From positions 31,631 through 95,630 of the forward strand of contig NZ_LRUN01000029.1 of assembly GCF_001679645.1 (NCBI RefSeq): a stretch of DNA of 64,000 nucleotides, written 5' to 3'. Made by a program: the position numbers and the translations under genes. Origin of the DNA: Pseudomonas bananamidigenes (lineage in GTDB: Bacteria; Pseudomonadota; Gammaproteobacteria; Pseudomonadales; Pseudomonadaceae). The number at the start of each line of letters is the position of its first letter. The stretch's first letter is position 1. Shown here piece by piece: positions 1-7,469 of this stretch. The notes beneath the pieces were generated by a model that was not told the DNA's origin, ran no database searches, and was given only the letters and a program-made list of their open reading frames with translations.

Positions 1-2
1 GG

Positions 3-566
3 CGGGAGGATCGGGACAAGGTTCCGTACGCCATGTGGGTCAAGGACGGTCACCTCGAGACGACTCCCGGTCGAGCCATCAGCAAGAAGCACGTACTGAT
101 GCGGCTCGTAAAAATCTGCGCGTACTTCGATGTCGAGCGAATCGGTTACGACCGTTGGCGCGTGGAAGACCTGCTGCAACTGATGGCGGATGAGGATATC
201 TCGCTGCCGGAAATGGTCGGCTTCGGCCAAGGCTTCAAGGACATGGCGCCGGCTGTCGATGAGTTCGAACGCCGGTTGCTGGGGCGTGCAGATGAGCAGG
301 GCGTCATTGATCTGGATCCGGCGGATGTTGAAGTCATCGAAACGGAAACGGTCGAAACCCTACGCCATGACGGTAACCCGGTCATGACCTGGTGCGCCGG
401 TAACGCGGTGATCGTTTGCGATCCGGCCAACAACCGAAAGGCCGACAAGGCCAAAGCCACAGGGCGGATTGACGGCATCGTGGCATCCATCATCGCTGTC
501 GGGACCAGTATCAAATCCGCAGGCCCGAGCGGCAAATCCATCTACGACGAAGGGGCAGGTATATGA
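3..566 (+). CDS. Phage terminase large subunit, C-terminal part (5' end outside window)
   Basis: The reading frame is open from the first bases of the window, so only the last 187 residues are seen. The large terminase cuts concatemeric phage DNA and pumps it through the portal. The visible part has the character of the C-terminal RNase H-like nuclease domain, including the GYDRW stretch and the late DGIVASIIAVG segment with acidic residues. The ATPase domain would lie to the left. Its stop overlaps the next start by an ATGA. The family call rests on fold-like features and on the position just before the portal gene; it is not a strong motif match by itself. Confidence 0.8.
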   Translation, partial: REDRDKVPYAMWVKDGHLETTPGRAISKKHVLMRLVKICAYFDVERIGYDRWRVEDLLQLMADEDISLPEMVGFGQGFKDMAPAVDEFERRLLGRADEQGVIDLDPADVEVIETETVETLRHDGNPVMTWCAGNAVIVCDPANNRKADKAKATGRIDGIVASIIAVGTSIKSAGPSGKSIYDEGAGI

Positions 567-748
567 AATTAGCCATCGCGGCCTGGCTGGCCGGCCTGCT
601 GGGCTTCGGGCTGCTGGTGGGTGGAGTGACGCTGATCAGCGTTCCGGCTGGTTGCATCGTCGCCGGGCTCGGCCTGATGGCCTGGGCCTACCTGGCCGAT
701 CGCGCAGCCGCTGTACTGAAAGCCCAATCCAAACCCCAAGGAGGTTGA
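563..748 (+). CDS. Small two-helix membrane protein between terminase and portal
   Basis: This 61-residue protein has two hydrophobic segments (about residues 3-25 and 27-48) and a short basic tail. It overlaps the terminase stop by 4 bases (ATGA) and sits just before the portal gene, so it is translationally coupled into the head operon. Small membrane proteins in this position are common in Pseudomonas prophages, but I know of no assigned role. Because no holin is visible in the lysis cassette at 18.2-19.1 kb, a holin-like role can be imagined, but nothing in the sequence proves it. Confidence 0.7.
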   Translation: MKLAIAAWLAGLLGFGLLVGGVTLISVPAGCIVAGLGLMAWAYLADRAAAVLKAQSKPQGG

Positions 749-750
749 GC

Positions 751-2022
751 ATGTTTTTCTCAAGCGTGCTCGGCGAAGGGCGCGGCACTCTCACAAACCC
801 GGACAGCGGATTCTGGCGCGGCCTCATCGGCAGCGGCCGCAACAGCTCGGGAGTCACAGTCACACCCGAGTCCGCGCTGGGCCTGCCCATCCTGCAGAAC
901 TGCGTCACGCTGCTGGCGGAAACCATGGGGCAGTTGCCCTGTGAGATGTACCGCCGGCAAGACAAAGGGCAGCGGGAACCGGCGATCAATCATCCGGCCT
1001 ATGACGTCCTGCGGTACCAGCCCAACGGATTCCAGACTCCGTATGAATACCGGGAATGCACCCAGCTCGCGGCGGGTCTGCGGGGCAACGGTTACAGCTT
1101 CATTGACCGTCGTGACGACGGCAACGTCATCGGCCTGTGGCCGTTGTGCAATAACAAGGTGCAGGTGCTGAAAGGTGCCGACCTGCTGCCGTACTACCGC
1201 ATCGGCGCGAGCGAAGCGCTGCCGATGCGCATGATCCACCACGTGCGCTGGGTCAGCACGAATCACTACGTCGGCCTTTCCCCGATCGAAGTGCACGCGG
1301 ATTCACTGGGGCTCGCCCAGGCCGTGCGGCAATACACGGGCAAGAGTTTCGCCAACGGCGTGACCGTATCCGGCGTGATCGAGCGCCCCCGTGAAGCTCC
1401 GTCGATCAAGGATCAGGGCAGCATCGACAAGATCGTTGATCAGTGGGGCCAGAAGTTCGGCGGCATGGACAATGCCAAGAAGGTCGCGCTGTTGCAGGAG
1501 GGCATGACGTTCAAGCCAGTGTCGATGAACAACGTGGACGCCGAGGTGCTTGGCATCCTCAAAACCACCGGCACCGATATCGCCCGGATCTACAAAATCC
1601 CGCTGCCCATGGTCAACGACCTGGAAAAGTCGAACTACAACACGCTCGAGCAACTGATGATCCAGTTCGTGGTGTTCGCGTTGCTGCCGTGGGTCAAGCG
1701 TCACGAACAGTCGATGATGCGCGACTTCCTGCTGCCGAAGGATCGGCGTGAGTACTTCATCGAGTTCAACCTGTCCGGTCTGCTGCGTGGCGATCAGAAG
1801 AGTCGCTACGAAGCCTATGCCATCGGCAGGCAATGGGGCTGGCTCAGCGTCAACGACATCCGCCGACTGGAGAACATGCCGCCAGTGCCTGGTGGCGATA
1901 TCTACCTGCAACCCCTGAACATGGTCGATGCAGGCAAACCCGGCGGCGATTTGACCAACCCCCAAGTCCGAGCCCAGCTCGAACTTCAGCACGCTGAAAT
2001 CGGAAGGATTCTTGCCCAATGA
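751..2022 (+). CDS. Phage portal protein, HK97 family
   Basis: Forms the dodecameric portal at one vertex of the head, through which DNA enters and to which the tail connector binds. The 423-residue product has the usual family layout: an N-terminal segment with the conserved ILQNCVTLLAETMGQLPCE region, a central alpha/beta domain, and a helical part ending in the proline-rich PPVPGGDIYLQPLN stretch typical of HK97-type portals. The ATG at 751 is chosen because a strong AAGGAGG lies at 738-744. The frame is open further upstream, but that would overlap two genes. Its stop overlaps the protease start. Confidence 0.93.
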   Translation: MFFSSVLGEGRGTLTNPDSGFWRGLIGSGRNSSGVTVTPESALGLPILQNCVTLLAETMGQLPCEMYRRQDKGQREPAINHPAYDVLRYQPNGFQTPYEYRECTQLAAGLRGNGYSFIDRRDDGNVIGLWPLCNNKVQVLKGADLLPYYRIGASEALPMRMIHHVRWVSTNHYVGLSPIEVHADSLGLAQAVRQYTGKSFANGVTVSGVIERPREAPSIKDQGSIDKIVDQWGQKFGGMDNAKKVALLQEGMTFKPVSMNNVDAEVLGILKTTGTDIARIYKIPLPMVNDLEKSNYNTLEQLMIQFVVFALLPWVKRHEQSMMRDFLLPKDRREYFIEFNLSGLLRGDQKSRYEAYAIGRQWGWLSVNDIRRLENMPPVPGGDIYLQPLNMVDAGKPGGDLTNPQVRAQLELQHAEIGRILAQ

Positions 2023-2963
2023 AAAACTACTTGCGAGCCTCCAGCCTGCTGTTCAATCAGCCGCTGCTGGTGCTGCCCGACATGCTGGATCTCGGCGTGC
2101 GCTGGGCCAACCAGGCAATGAGCCTGAACATCGTCAACATTGGCGCCAAGCAAGGCCCGGCCATCTGGGATGATGACGGCATCGACCGTATAGCACAGCG
2201 CGAAGAAGAACGCCGAACGGCCATTGCACGAACGGGGATCGAGGTTATTCCCGTCAGCGGCGTGCTCGTCAGCCGTGGCAGTCACATCAGCATGTGCGAA
2301 ACGATGACCAGCTACGAATCACTCCGGGCGCAGCTGCGCAACGCGGTGGCGGATCCGATGGTGGAACGCATCGTTCTGGACATCGACAGCCCCGGCGGTT
2401 CCGCCGTCGGTGCTTTCGAACTGGCGGCCGATATCCGCGCCATGGCCCAGCAGAAACCCATCACCGGCATCGTCAACTTCATGGCCTACAGCGGCGGCTA
2501 CTTGCTGGGATCGGCGTGTAGCGAGCTGGTGGTGAGCCAGACCAGCGGCGTCGGTTCGATCGGCGTCATCGCCAGTCACATGGACCGTTCAAAGCAGGAA
2601 GAGGGCATGGGCGTAAAGGTGACCACGGTTTATGCCGGGGCTCACAAGAACGACCTCAGCCCCCACGAACCCTTGAGCGAGCAGTCGCTGAAGTACTTGA
2701 ACGATGTTGTTCAGGAGAGCTACCAGCTGTTCGTCAATGCCGTGGCGGAGTATCGCGGGCTGTCCGTGCAACAGGTCATTGCTACCGAGGCGGGGCTGTA
2801 TCGAGGGCAGGCCGGTATCAATGCCGGTCTTGCTGATCGAATGCAGAGCCCTCAGCAGGCGGTCGATGATCTGTCCCAAGCAATTGCACTGAACCGCGCT
2901 GGACGGCAGGCCGGGCGTTTGTCCGTCCGCGCAGCCGCACTGAATCTTCAAACCCTAATCTGA
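2019..2963 (+). CDS. Prohead protease / scaffold, S49 (SppA-like) family
   Basis: Head maturation protease of 314 residues that would cleave the capsid delta domain or itself during prohead maturation. The S49 signature is visible: IDSPGGSAVGAFELA, then AYSGGYLLGSA, whose serine is the expected nucleophile, and the QTSGVGSIGVI motif. A lysine in the GAHKND segment is a candidate for the general base of the Ser-Lys dyad. The start overlaps the portal stop (ATGA). The position between portal and major capsid gene is the standard one. HK97 itself uses a different protease class (S14-like or U35), so this is a lambda gpC-like version. Confidence 0.92.
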   Translation: MKNYLRASSLLFNQPLLVLPDMLDLGVRWANQAMSLNIVNIGAKQGPAIWDDDGIDRIAQREEERRTAIARTGIEVIPVSGVLVSRGSHISMCETMTSYESLRAQLRNAVADPMVERIVLDIDSPGGSAVGAFELAADIRAMAQQKPITGIVNFMAYSGGYLLGSACSELVVSQTSGVGSIGVIASHMDRSKQEEGMGVKVTTVYAGAHKNDLSPHEPLSEQSLKYLNDVVQESYQLFVNAVAEYRGLSVQQVIATEAGLYRGQAGINAGLADRMQSPQQAVDDLSQAIALNRAGRQAGRLSVRAAALNLQTLI

Positions 2964-2987
2964 CCGCGTTCGCGGCAGTCACCGAGC

Positions 2988-3007
2988 CCGCACTGTGCGG
3001 TTTTTTT
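2988..3007 (+). terminator. Intrinsic terminator-like hairpin after the protease gene
   Basis: A GC-rich stem (CCGCAC paired with GTGCGG) is followed directly by seven T residues. It lies between the protease and capsid genes, so it may reduce read-through or protect mRNA ends so that the capsid is expressed at a different level. Confidence 0.75.
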
Positions 3008-3024
3008 AATGCCCAGGAGGCACC

Positions 3025-4335
3025 ATGTCCCTTGTACTTCAAATGCGTAGCGAACGCGCTCAACTGGTTGCACAGGTCCAGGCGTTGGCCAAAATCGAAA
3101 CGGACGGTGCCAGCCTGTCCGCCGAGCAGTTGGCGCAGTTCACGCAACTGGAAACCCAGATCAACGAACTGACCGCCAAAATCGCCCGTGCGGAGACGGC
3201 CGAACGATTGACCGCCGCATCTGCGGTGCCTGTTGCCGAGAGTGCTCAGGGTATCAACAGCCCTCCAGCTCACATTACAGTGCGCGCCGAGCCAACGCCG
3301 CCAGGTGTAGCCATGGCGCAAATGGTCCGCTTGATGGTCCAGGCAGGTGGTAATCAGCAGGCAGCAGCCGAGATGGCGAAAACCGGCGGGTATGGCGCAG
3401 ATGTGCAGGCCGCGCTGTCCACCGTTACTCCTGGCTCCGGCGGGGTACTGGTGCCGGAAAACTTCAGTGCCAGCGTGATTGAGTCGCTACGTCCGAAATC
3501 GGTGGTTCGCAAAATGGGGGCGGTAAGTCTGCCACTCAACAATGGCAACCTGACGATGCCCCGTGTACTGGGCAATACCCAAGTGACCTACTTGGGTACC
3601 GAGGAAGATATCTCCGTCACTGATATGCAGTTCGGTGACCTGAAGTTGTCGGCCAAAAAGGCAGCGGCGTTGGTTCCAATTTCCAACGACCTGTTGGCCT
3701 ATGCCGGTGTGAACCCACGCATCGACGCCCAGGTCAGTAACGATCTGGCGGTGAGTATGGGTCTTTCCGAGGATCTGCATTTCATCCGTGGCCCGGGTAC
3801 CGGATCGCTTCCTAAAGGTCTGCGCCACTGGGCGCTCCCGGGCAACGTGGCTGGTGCGCCGGCCGGCGCGACGTTGACCATCGTCGATCTGTATCTGGGC
3901 GGCCTGATGCTTCGGCTCGAAGCGGCGAATGTCGATCTGGCTGGGTGTGGCTGGTTGATGGCGCCGCGCACCATTCGTTGGTTGCAAGCACTGCGTGACG
4001 GCAACGGCAACAAGGCCTATCCAGAAATCGATGCTGGGATGCTCAAGGGCTATCCGTACGCGCTGACCACTCAGATTCCGACCAACCTGGGTGCGGGCGG
4101 CAACGAGTCCGAAATCTACTTTGCCAACTTCGCTGATTGCTACATCGGCGAAGACACCAGCCTGGCCATCGCGATCAGCACGGAGGCGTCTTACAAGGAC
4201 GCCGGCGGTAATACCGTCAGTGCGTTCCAGCGTGACCAGACCCTGATCCGCGTAATCAGCAAGCACGACTTCGGCCCGCGTCATTCCGAGTCGGTTTCGA
4301 TCGGTACCGGTATCACCTGGGGCGCTGGTATGTAA
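3025..4335 (+). CDS. Major capsid protein, HK97 fold
   Basis: Builds the icosahedral head. The 436-residue protein starts with an alpha-helical, Gln/Glu/Ala-rich segment (about residues 1-75), the delta domain that acts as internal scaffold and is cut off by the S49 protease. The HK97-fold part follows: VLVPENFSASVIESLRPKSVVRKMG is the typical start of the mature N-arm/E-loop region, and the C-terminus (RDQTLIRVISKHDFGPRHSESV) is typical of the A domain. An AGGAGG is placed well before the ATG. The estimated processing point near residues 75-100 is inference. Confidence 0.93.
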   Translation: MSLVLQMRSERAQLVAQVQALAKIETDGASLSAEQLAQFTQLETQINELTAKIARAETAERLTAASAVPVAESAQGINSPPAHITVRAEPTPPGVAMAQMVRLMVQAGGNQQAAAEMAKTGGYGADVQAALSTVTPGSGGVLVPENFSASVIESLRPKSVVRKMGAVSLPLNNGNLTMPRVLGNTQVTYLGTEEDISVTDMQFGDLKLSAKKAAALVPISNDLLAYAGVNPRIDAQVSNDLAVSMGLSEDLHFIRGPGTGSLPKGLRHWALPGNVAGAPAGATLTIVDLYLGGLMLRLEAANVDLAGCGWLMAPRTIRWLQALRDGNGNKAYPEIDAGMLKGYPYALTTQIPTNLGAGGNESEIYFANFADCYIGEDTSLAIAISTEASYKDAGGNTVSAFQRDQTLIRVISKHDFGPRHSESVSIGTGITWGAGM

Positions 4336-4384
4336 TTTCTGGACCCCGCTCGATTGCGGGGTCACTTATTGAGCAGGTAGCAAA

Positions 4385-4711
4385 ATGAGCGAACTGACGA
4401 TTGTCACCTTTAAAAAGCCTTGGCACGGATATGCCACTGGAGAAACCGCAGGCTTCGACGCTGATAAGGCTTCAGTGCTGATTGAGTCGGGCTATGCGAA
4501 AGTCTACGCTGGCAAGCCCTCCGTTCAAGCCTCACCGAAGTCGCCGCAGTCCAAGAAGGCTACGGGCAAGAACAGTAAGCCCGGATCGGTTGCGCCGGCA
4601 GTTCTGGACTCGGCTGGTCAAGAAAATAACGACAACCCTGAAAACCCTGAAAACCCGGAGAACCCGGAGAATCCAGAGAATCCGTCAGACCCTGACGACG
4701 AGAAACCCTAA
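4385..4711 (+). CDS. Small head-region protein with an Asn-Pro-Glu repeat tail
   Basis: This 108-residue protein lies between capsid and connector genes and has no function I recognise. The first 45 residues form a compact beta/alpha-looking segment (VTFKKPWHGYATGETAGFDADKA resembles small head proteins found here in other phages). A lysine-rich linker follows, then an acidic, disordered tail made of five Asn-Pro-Glu units from a 9-bp DNA repeat. It could be a head-tail joining accessory or a surface decoration tail. The gene is preceded by a GAGCAGGTAG ribosome-binding region. Confidence 0.7.
   Translation: MSELTIVTFKKPWHGYATGETAGFDADKASVLIESGYAKVYAGKPSVQASPKSPQSKKATGKNSKPGSVAPAVLDSAGQENNDNPENPENPENPENPENPSDPDDEKP
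4634..4687 (+). repeat. 9-bp in-frame tandem repeat (Asn-Pro-Glu units)
   Basis: Five consecutive 9-bp units of the form AACCCTGAA, AACCCGGAG or AATCCAGAG are followed by one degenerate unit (AATCCGTCA). Each full unit encodes Asn-Pro-Glu. Copy number could change by slippage without breaking the frame. Confidence 0.9.
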
Positions 4712-4714
4712 GCC

Positions 4715-5266
4715 ATGGCCCGTCGAATCGAGTACTTCGGCGATCCAGTCCTGACGCTGGAGCAGGTGGCATTCCAGTGCCGGCTGGAGCCTGAGGACAT
4801 GGAACCGGGGCTGATCAGCGACATCATCATCCCTGGCGTCACGACTCAGTGCGAATCCAAAACCGGAGCGGGTATTCGCGGAGCAATCTACGAAGAGGAC
4901 TGGCCGGCTGGGTTTCCCTCCGGTCACGCGCTGGACATCGGGCAGGCAACCGAAGTTGTTTCGGTCAAGGTTCGGCAGCCTGATGGCACTTGGATCGATC
5001 ACACTGGCCTGGTAGAGATCGAGCAGGGCCAGCGCGAAAGCTTCGTATCGTTCCCGGCAGGGCGACCCGCCGGCGTCTTGCGTATCCGTTACAAGGCAGT
5101 GACCGATCTTGACCTTCACCCCGGTGTCCGCAACTGGCTGCTAATGGCGGCGGCGACAATCCATCGGCACCCGGAGGTGTTCCTTGTGGGGCAGTCGCTG
5201 TCTGAGCTGCCGTCCGAATTCCTTGACCACCTGGTGGCCGAGATCACCGTACCGCCGAGGTTCTAA
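4715..5266 (+). CDS. Head-tail connector protein, gp6-like
   Basis: A 183-residue protein of the phage gp6-like connector (head completion) group, which forms a ring under the portal. The N-terminus (VLTLEQVAFQCRLEP) and the C-terminal helical pattern (VRNWLLMAAATIHRHPE) match the usual layout of two helices, a beta insert and a terminal helix. It sits between capsid and head-closure genes, 2 bases before the next ATG. The assignment rests on pattern and position. Confidence 0.82.
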   Translation: MARRIEYFGDPVLTLEQVAFQCRLEPEDMEPGLISDIIIPGVTTQCESKTGAGIRGAIYEEDWPAGFPSGHALDIGQATEVVSVKVRQPDGTWIDHTGLVEIEQGQRESFVSFPAGRPAGVLRIRYKAVTDLDLHPGVRNWLLMAAATIHRHPEVFLVGQSLSELPSEFLDHLVAEITVPPRF

Positions 5267-5268
5267 CT

Positions 5269-5631
5269 ATGGCCTACCGCGAACCGAGCGCCGGTGAACT
5301 AGATCGGCGGATTACGCTCAGGCTCCGCACGGATGCCCCGGCGCCGGATCAAGGCCTTGACTCAATCTTCACCGACGAGAAAAAGCGTTGGGCGAAGATC
5401 GAGCCAGTCGGTACCGCCGTTTACACAGCCGGTGTTCAAACCGATGTGAAGATCACCCACCGCGTGACGTTCTACTACCTCAAGGGTGTAAGTGATGCTC
5501 ATGAGGTCGTGCACGGAGGCATCATCTATCGGGTACGGCGGGTCGCCGATATGAACGGAACCCGGCGCTTCACCATTCTGGAAGTCGAAGAACTCGGGCC
5601 GCAAAAGCCCAGAGGTGGAATCTATGGCTAA
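5269..5631 (+). CDS. Head closure / head-tail adaptor protein (SPP1 gp16-like)
   Basis: A 120-residue beta-rich protein. Its start (GELDRRITLRLRT) and the phrase VTHR-like KITHRVTFYYLKGV plus IIYRVRRVADMN are typical of the head-tail adaptor family, in which a small barrel ring closes the connector channel after packaging. It is tightly packed between the gp6-like gene and the gp10-like gene, and overlaps the latter by 8 bases. Confidence 0.87.
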   Translation: MAYREPSAGELDRRITLRLRTDAPAPDQGLDSIFTDEKKRWAKIEPVGTAVYTAGVQTDVKITHRVTFYYLKGVSDAHEVVHGGIIYRVRRVADMNGTRRFTILEVEELGPQKPRGGIYG

Positions 5632-6145
5632 CTCCGCATCGGTCGAAAGTTACCTTCACGTCGAGGGCTTCGAAGATTTCGAGCGTGAAGCGTTCGACAA
5701 GAAGAAGATTCGCGCCGGGATGCGCAAAGCCGGTTTGCTGGTAACCCAGCACGCCCAGATGAACCTGGTGTTGGGAAAGGGGCGAGAGGGCTATCCCAAG
5801 AACCGGACCGGCGAGACCGTCAGCTCCATCAAGTTCAAGGTGTCGCGCTCCGGCTTCATGGTCAAGATTTCGCCGACCCTCACGCCTGCAATGGGCGAGT
5901 TTTATCCAGCCTATCTTTTCTACGGTGTGAAGCAAGGCCGAAAGCCCCAGAAGCTCGCGCCCGGTAAAGGCATCGGGCGCAAGAATCGACGCCAGGCCGG
6001 CGTTCGTGCCCGGCTTGTCGCCGAGCGGGCGGCGGGGGAATGGCGGATCAAACCGCACGACAACTACATGGCCGACGCGCTTCAGGACTCATCCGAGCAA
6101 GTTCGGTCAATCCTGTTCACGGCTTTCGCGGCGGCGCTGTCATGA
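5624..6145 (+). CDS. Tail completion / neck protein, HK97 gp10-like
   Basis: This 173-residue protein belongs to the HK97 gp10-type family that links the head connector to the tail. Visible features are the FEREAFDKKKIRAGMRKAG helix, a strand-rich centre (TVSSIKFKVSRSGFMVKISP) and a C-terminal helix. The ATG at 5624 is preferred to one 9 bases upstream because AGAGGTGG lies at the right distance. It overlaps the adaptor gene by 8 bases. Confidence 0.8.
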   Translation: MANSASVESYLHVEGFEDFEREAFDKKKIRAGMRKAGLLVTQHAQMNLVLGKGREGYPKNRTGETVSSIKFKVSRSGFMVKISPTLTPAMGEFYPAYLFYGVKQGRKPQKLAPGKGIGRKNRRQAGVRARLVAERAAGEWRIKPHDNYMADALQDSSEQVRSILFTAFAAALS

Positions 6146-6219
6146 GCCGCCGGCGGCTTAGCGGACACTCTCCAGCGCTTTTGCGATAGGCTTGCGGCTC
6201 TGTTAACAGGGAGTTACCT

Positions 6220-6615
6220 ATGAAAGCGTTGAGTTTGATTGCCTCCGTCGTCATGTCCGTCTCGGCGATTACTGCGCATGCTGTAGAAGCTGCGCGGGAA
6301 GCCCCCAGTGCTGCAATCGATCGCATCACCCTCATCTACCTGAACCACAAGATCTACCCCAATGGTTCTGTCGAGTGTGATTCGAAAGTGATTAGCAACC
6401 GCTCGATGATTGGGTGCTGGAACCTGACACTGAACGGCAAGAGCGCGCCGCACATCTGGCTCTACGAAGCCAATAAATTCCAGTCGGTGAACGGAAGCGC
6501 CCGCCAGTTGGCGGAAGGGAAGTTTTCCAAAGAGTCAGATGTAACCGTCGTGAAGCTCCCTTTGCCAAGCGACATCAACGTTGGTTCGGCGGTGGAGGCC
6601 TTCACTAAAGGCTGA
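6220..6615 (+). CDS. Secreted hypothetical protein, moron-like insert in the structural module
   Basis: A 131-residue protein with a clear Sec signal peptide (MKALSLIASVVMSVSAITAHA, cleavage predicted after AHA). The mature part has two cysteines that could form a disulfide (VECDSK, IGCWN) and no family I recognise. It interrupts the otherwise overlapping chain of tail genes with a 74-base gap before it and a strong terminator right after it, the architecture of a moron expressed from the prophage. An AGGGAG precedes the ATG. Its product would act in the periplasm of the lysogen, possibly in superinfection exclusion or host fitness; that is inference. Confidence 0.75.
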   Translation: MKALSLIASVVMSVSAITAHAVEAAREAPSAAIDRITLIYLNHKIYPNGSVECDSKVISNRSMIGCWNLTLNGKSAPHIWLYEANKFQSVNGSARQLAEGKFSKESDVTVVKLPLPSDINVGSAVEAFTKG

Positions 6616-6634
6616 TCCCCGTCCCTCGAAAAAG

Positions 6635-6657
6635 CCTCGCACTCGCGAGGTTTTTTT
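6635..6657 (+). terminator. Intrinsic terminator after the secreted moron-like gene
   Basis: The stem CCTCGC/GCGAGG with a 4-base loop is followed by seven T residues, starting about 20 bases after the stop codon at 6615. It separates the moron-like gene from the tail operon. Confidence 0.85.
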
Positions 6658-6675
6658 ATGCCCGGGAGTTGATCA

Positions 6676-7266
6676 ATGAAGTTGAACCCGATTGTTGCCC
6701 ATCTCAAGGCGACGTGCCCGACCTATGCCGGACGGGTTGCAGCCGGTATCGATTGGGACGCTGTTGCGGAGACTGCCAAGCTCCCCATGCCGGCGGCATA
6801 CGTGATTGCAGCAGCGGATGCCGCAGCGCCCAGCAAGGCGCAGAATGCTGTGATACAGGAAGTTACAGACCAGTTTGCAGTGGTGGTTGTGCTGGACGCC
6901 GGGGATGAGCGCGGACAGGAGGCCAACGATCAGCTGCACGATCTGCGCGCAGAACTATGGCGCGCTCTGGTGGGCTGGAAGCCTGGCCCGGAGTACACGC
7001 CGATCGAATACGACAAAGGCACGCTGGTTTTCGTCAGTCGTGCCCGAGTCATCTACCAATATCTCTTCACCGCCGAATTCCAGATCGGCCGCAATCGATC
7101 GGACCAACCTCCAGAGACCTGGCACGAACTGGAGCTAGACGGTCTGGCCAACTTCACGGGCGCGAACATCCGCATGGACTGCATCGACCCGGCAGACCCC
7201 AACCTGAAACGCCCCGGCCCGGACGGGCGCATCGAAGTCCAATTCACTGGAGAAGTAAAACCATGA
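6676..7266 (+). CDS. Tail terminator protein, Mu gp37-like
   Basis: A 196-residue protein of the Mu gp37/tail terminator type, the protein that caps the growing contractile tail and joins it to the head. The N-terminal half (IVAHLKATCPTYAGRVAAGIDWDAV, later QEVTDQFAVVVVLDAGDERGQEANDQLHDLRAELWRAL) has the alternating helix and strand pattern of these proteins. It is the first gene of the tail module after a terminator, with GGGAG before the ATG. Its stop overlaps the next gene (ATGA). Confidence 0.8.
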   Translation: MKLNPIVAHLKATCPTYAGRVAAGIDWDAVAETAKLPMPAAYVIAAADAAAPSKAQNAVIQEVTDQFAVVVVLDAGDERGQEANDQLHDLRAELWRALVGWKPGPEYTPIEYDKGTLVFVSRARVIYQYLFTAEFQIGRNRSDQPPETWHELELDGLANFTGANIRMDCIDPADPNLKRPGPDGRIEVQFTGEVKP

Positions 7267-7469
7267 CCAAGCGCATCACTGTGGCGCCGGCCGCTGGCCG
7301 CTCTGTGCCCGACCCGGAGGCGGGCGACCTGTTGCCCGTTGAGGGTCGGGAAGTCCCCGACAATGCCTGGTGGCGCCGTCGCCTGGCAGACGGTGATGTC
7401 ACACCCAAACCCGCCAAAGCTCCATCCACCAAAGCCGTCGCAGCGGCGCAACCCGAGGACGGCAAATAA
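7263..7469 (+). CDS. DUF2635 small tail-region protein (Mu gp38-like)
   Basis: A 68-residue protein located between tail terminator and sheath, the place of Mu gp38. It is recognisable as DUF2635 by its start (ITVAPAAGRSVPDPEAG), the phrase LPVEGREVPDNAWWRRRLADGDV and the low-complexity lysine/alanine tail. The function is unknown. It overlaps both neighbours (ATGA upstream, TAATG downstream), so it is fully coupled. Confidence 0.87.
   Translation: MTKRITVAPAAGRSVPDPEAGDLLPVEGREVPDNAWWRRRLADGDVTPKPAKAPSTKAVAAAQPEDGK

Noticed and set aside
4634..4687. Short repeat array considered as CRISPR-like
   Set aside because: The units are only 9 bp without spacers and are in frame with a coding tail.
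6181..6207. TTGCGA ... TTAACA as a promoter for the secreted moron-like gene
   Set aside because: The spacing of 15 bases is too short and both hexamers are weak, so I do not claim a promoter although the gene's gap and terminator suggest one.
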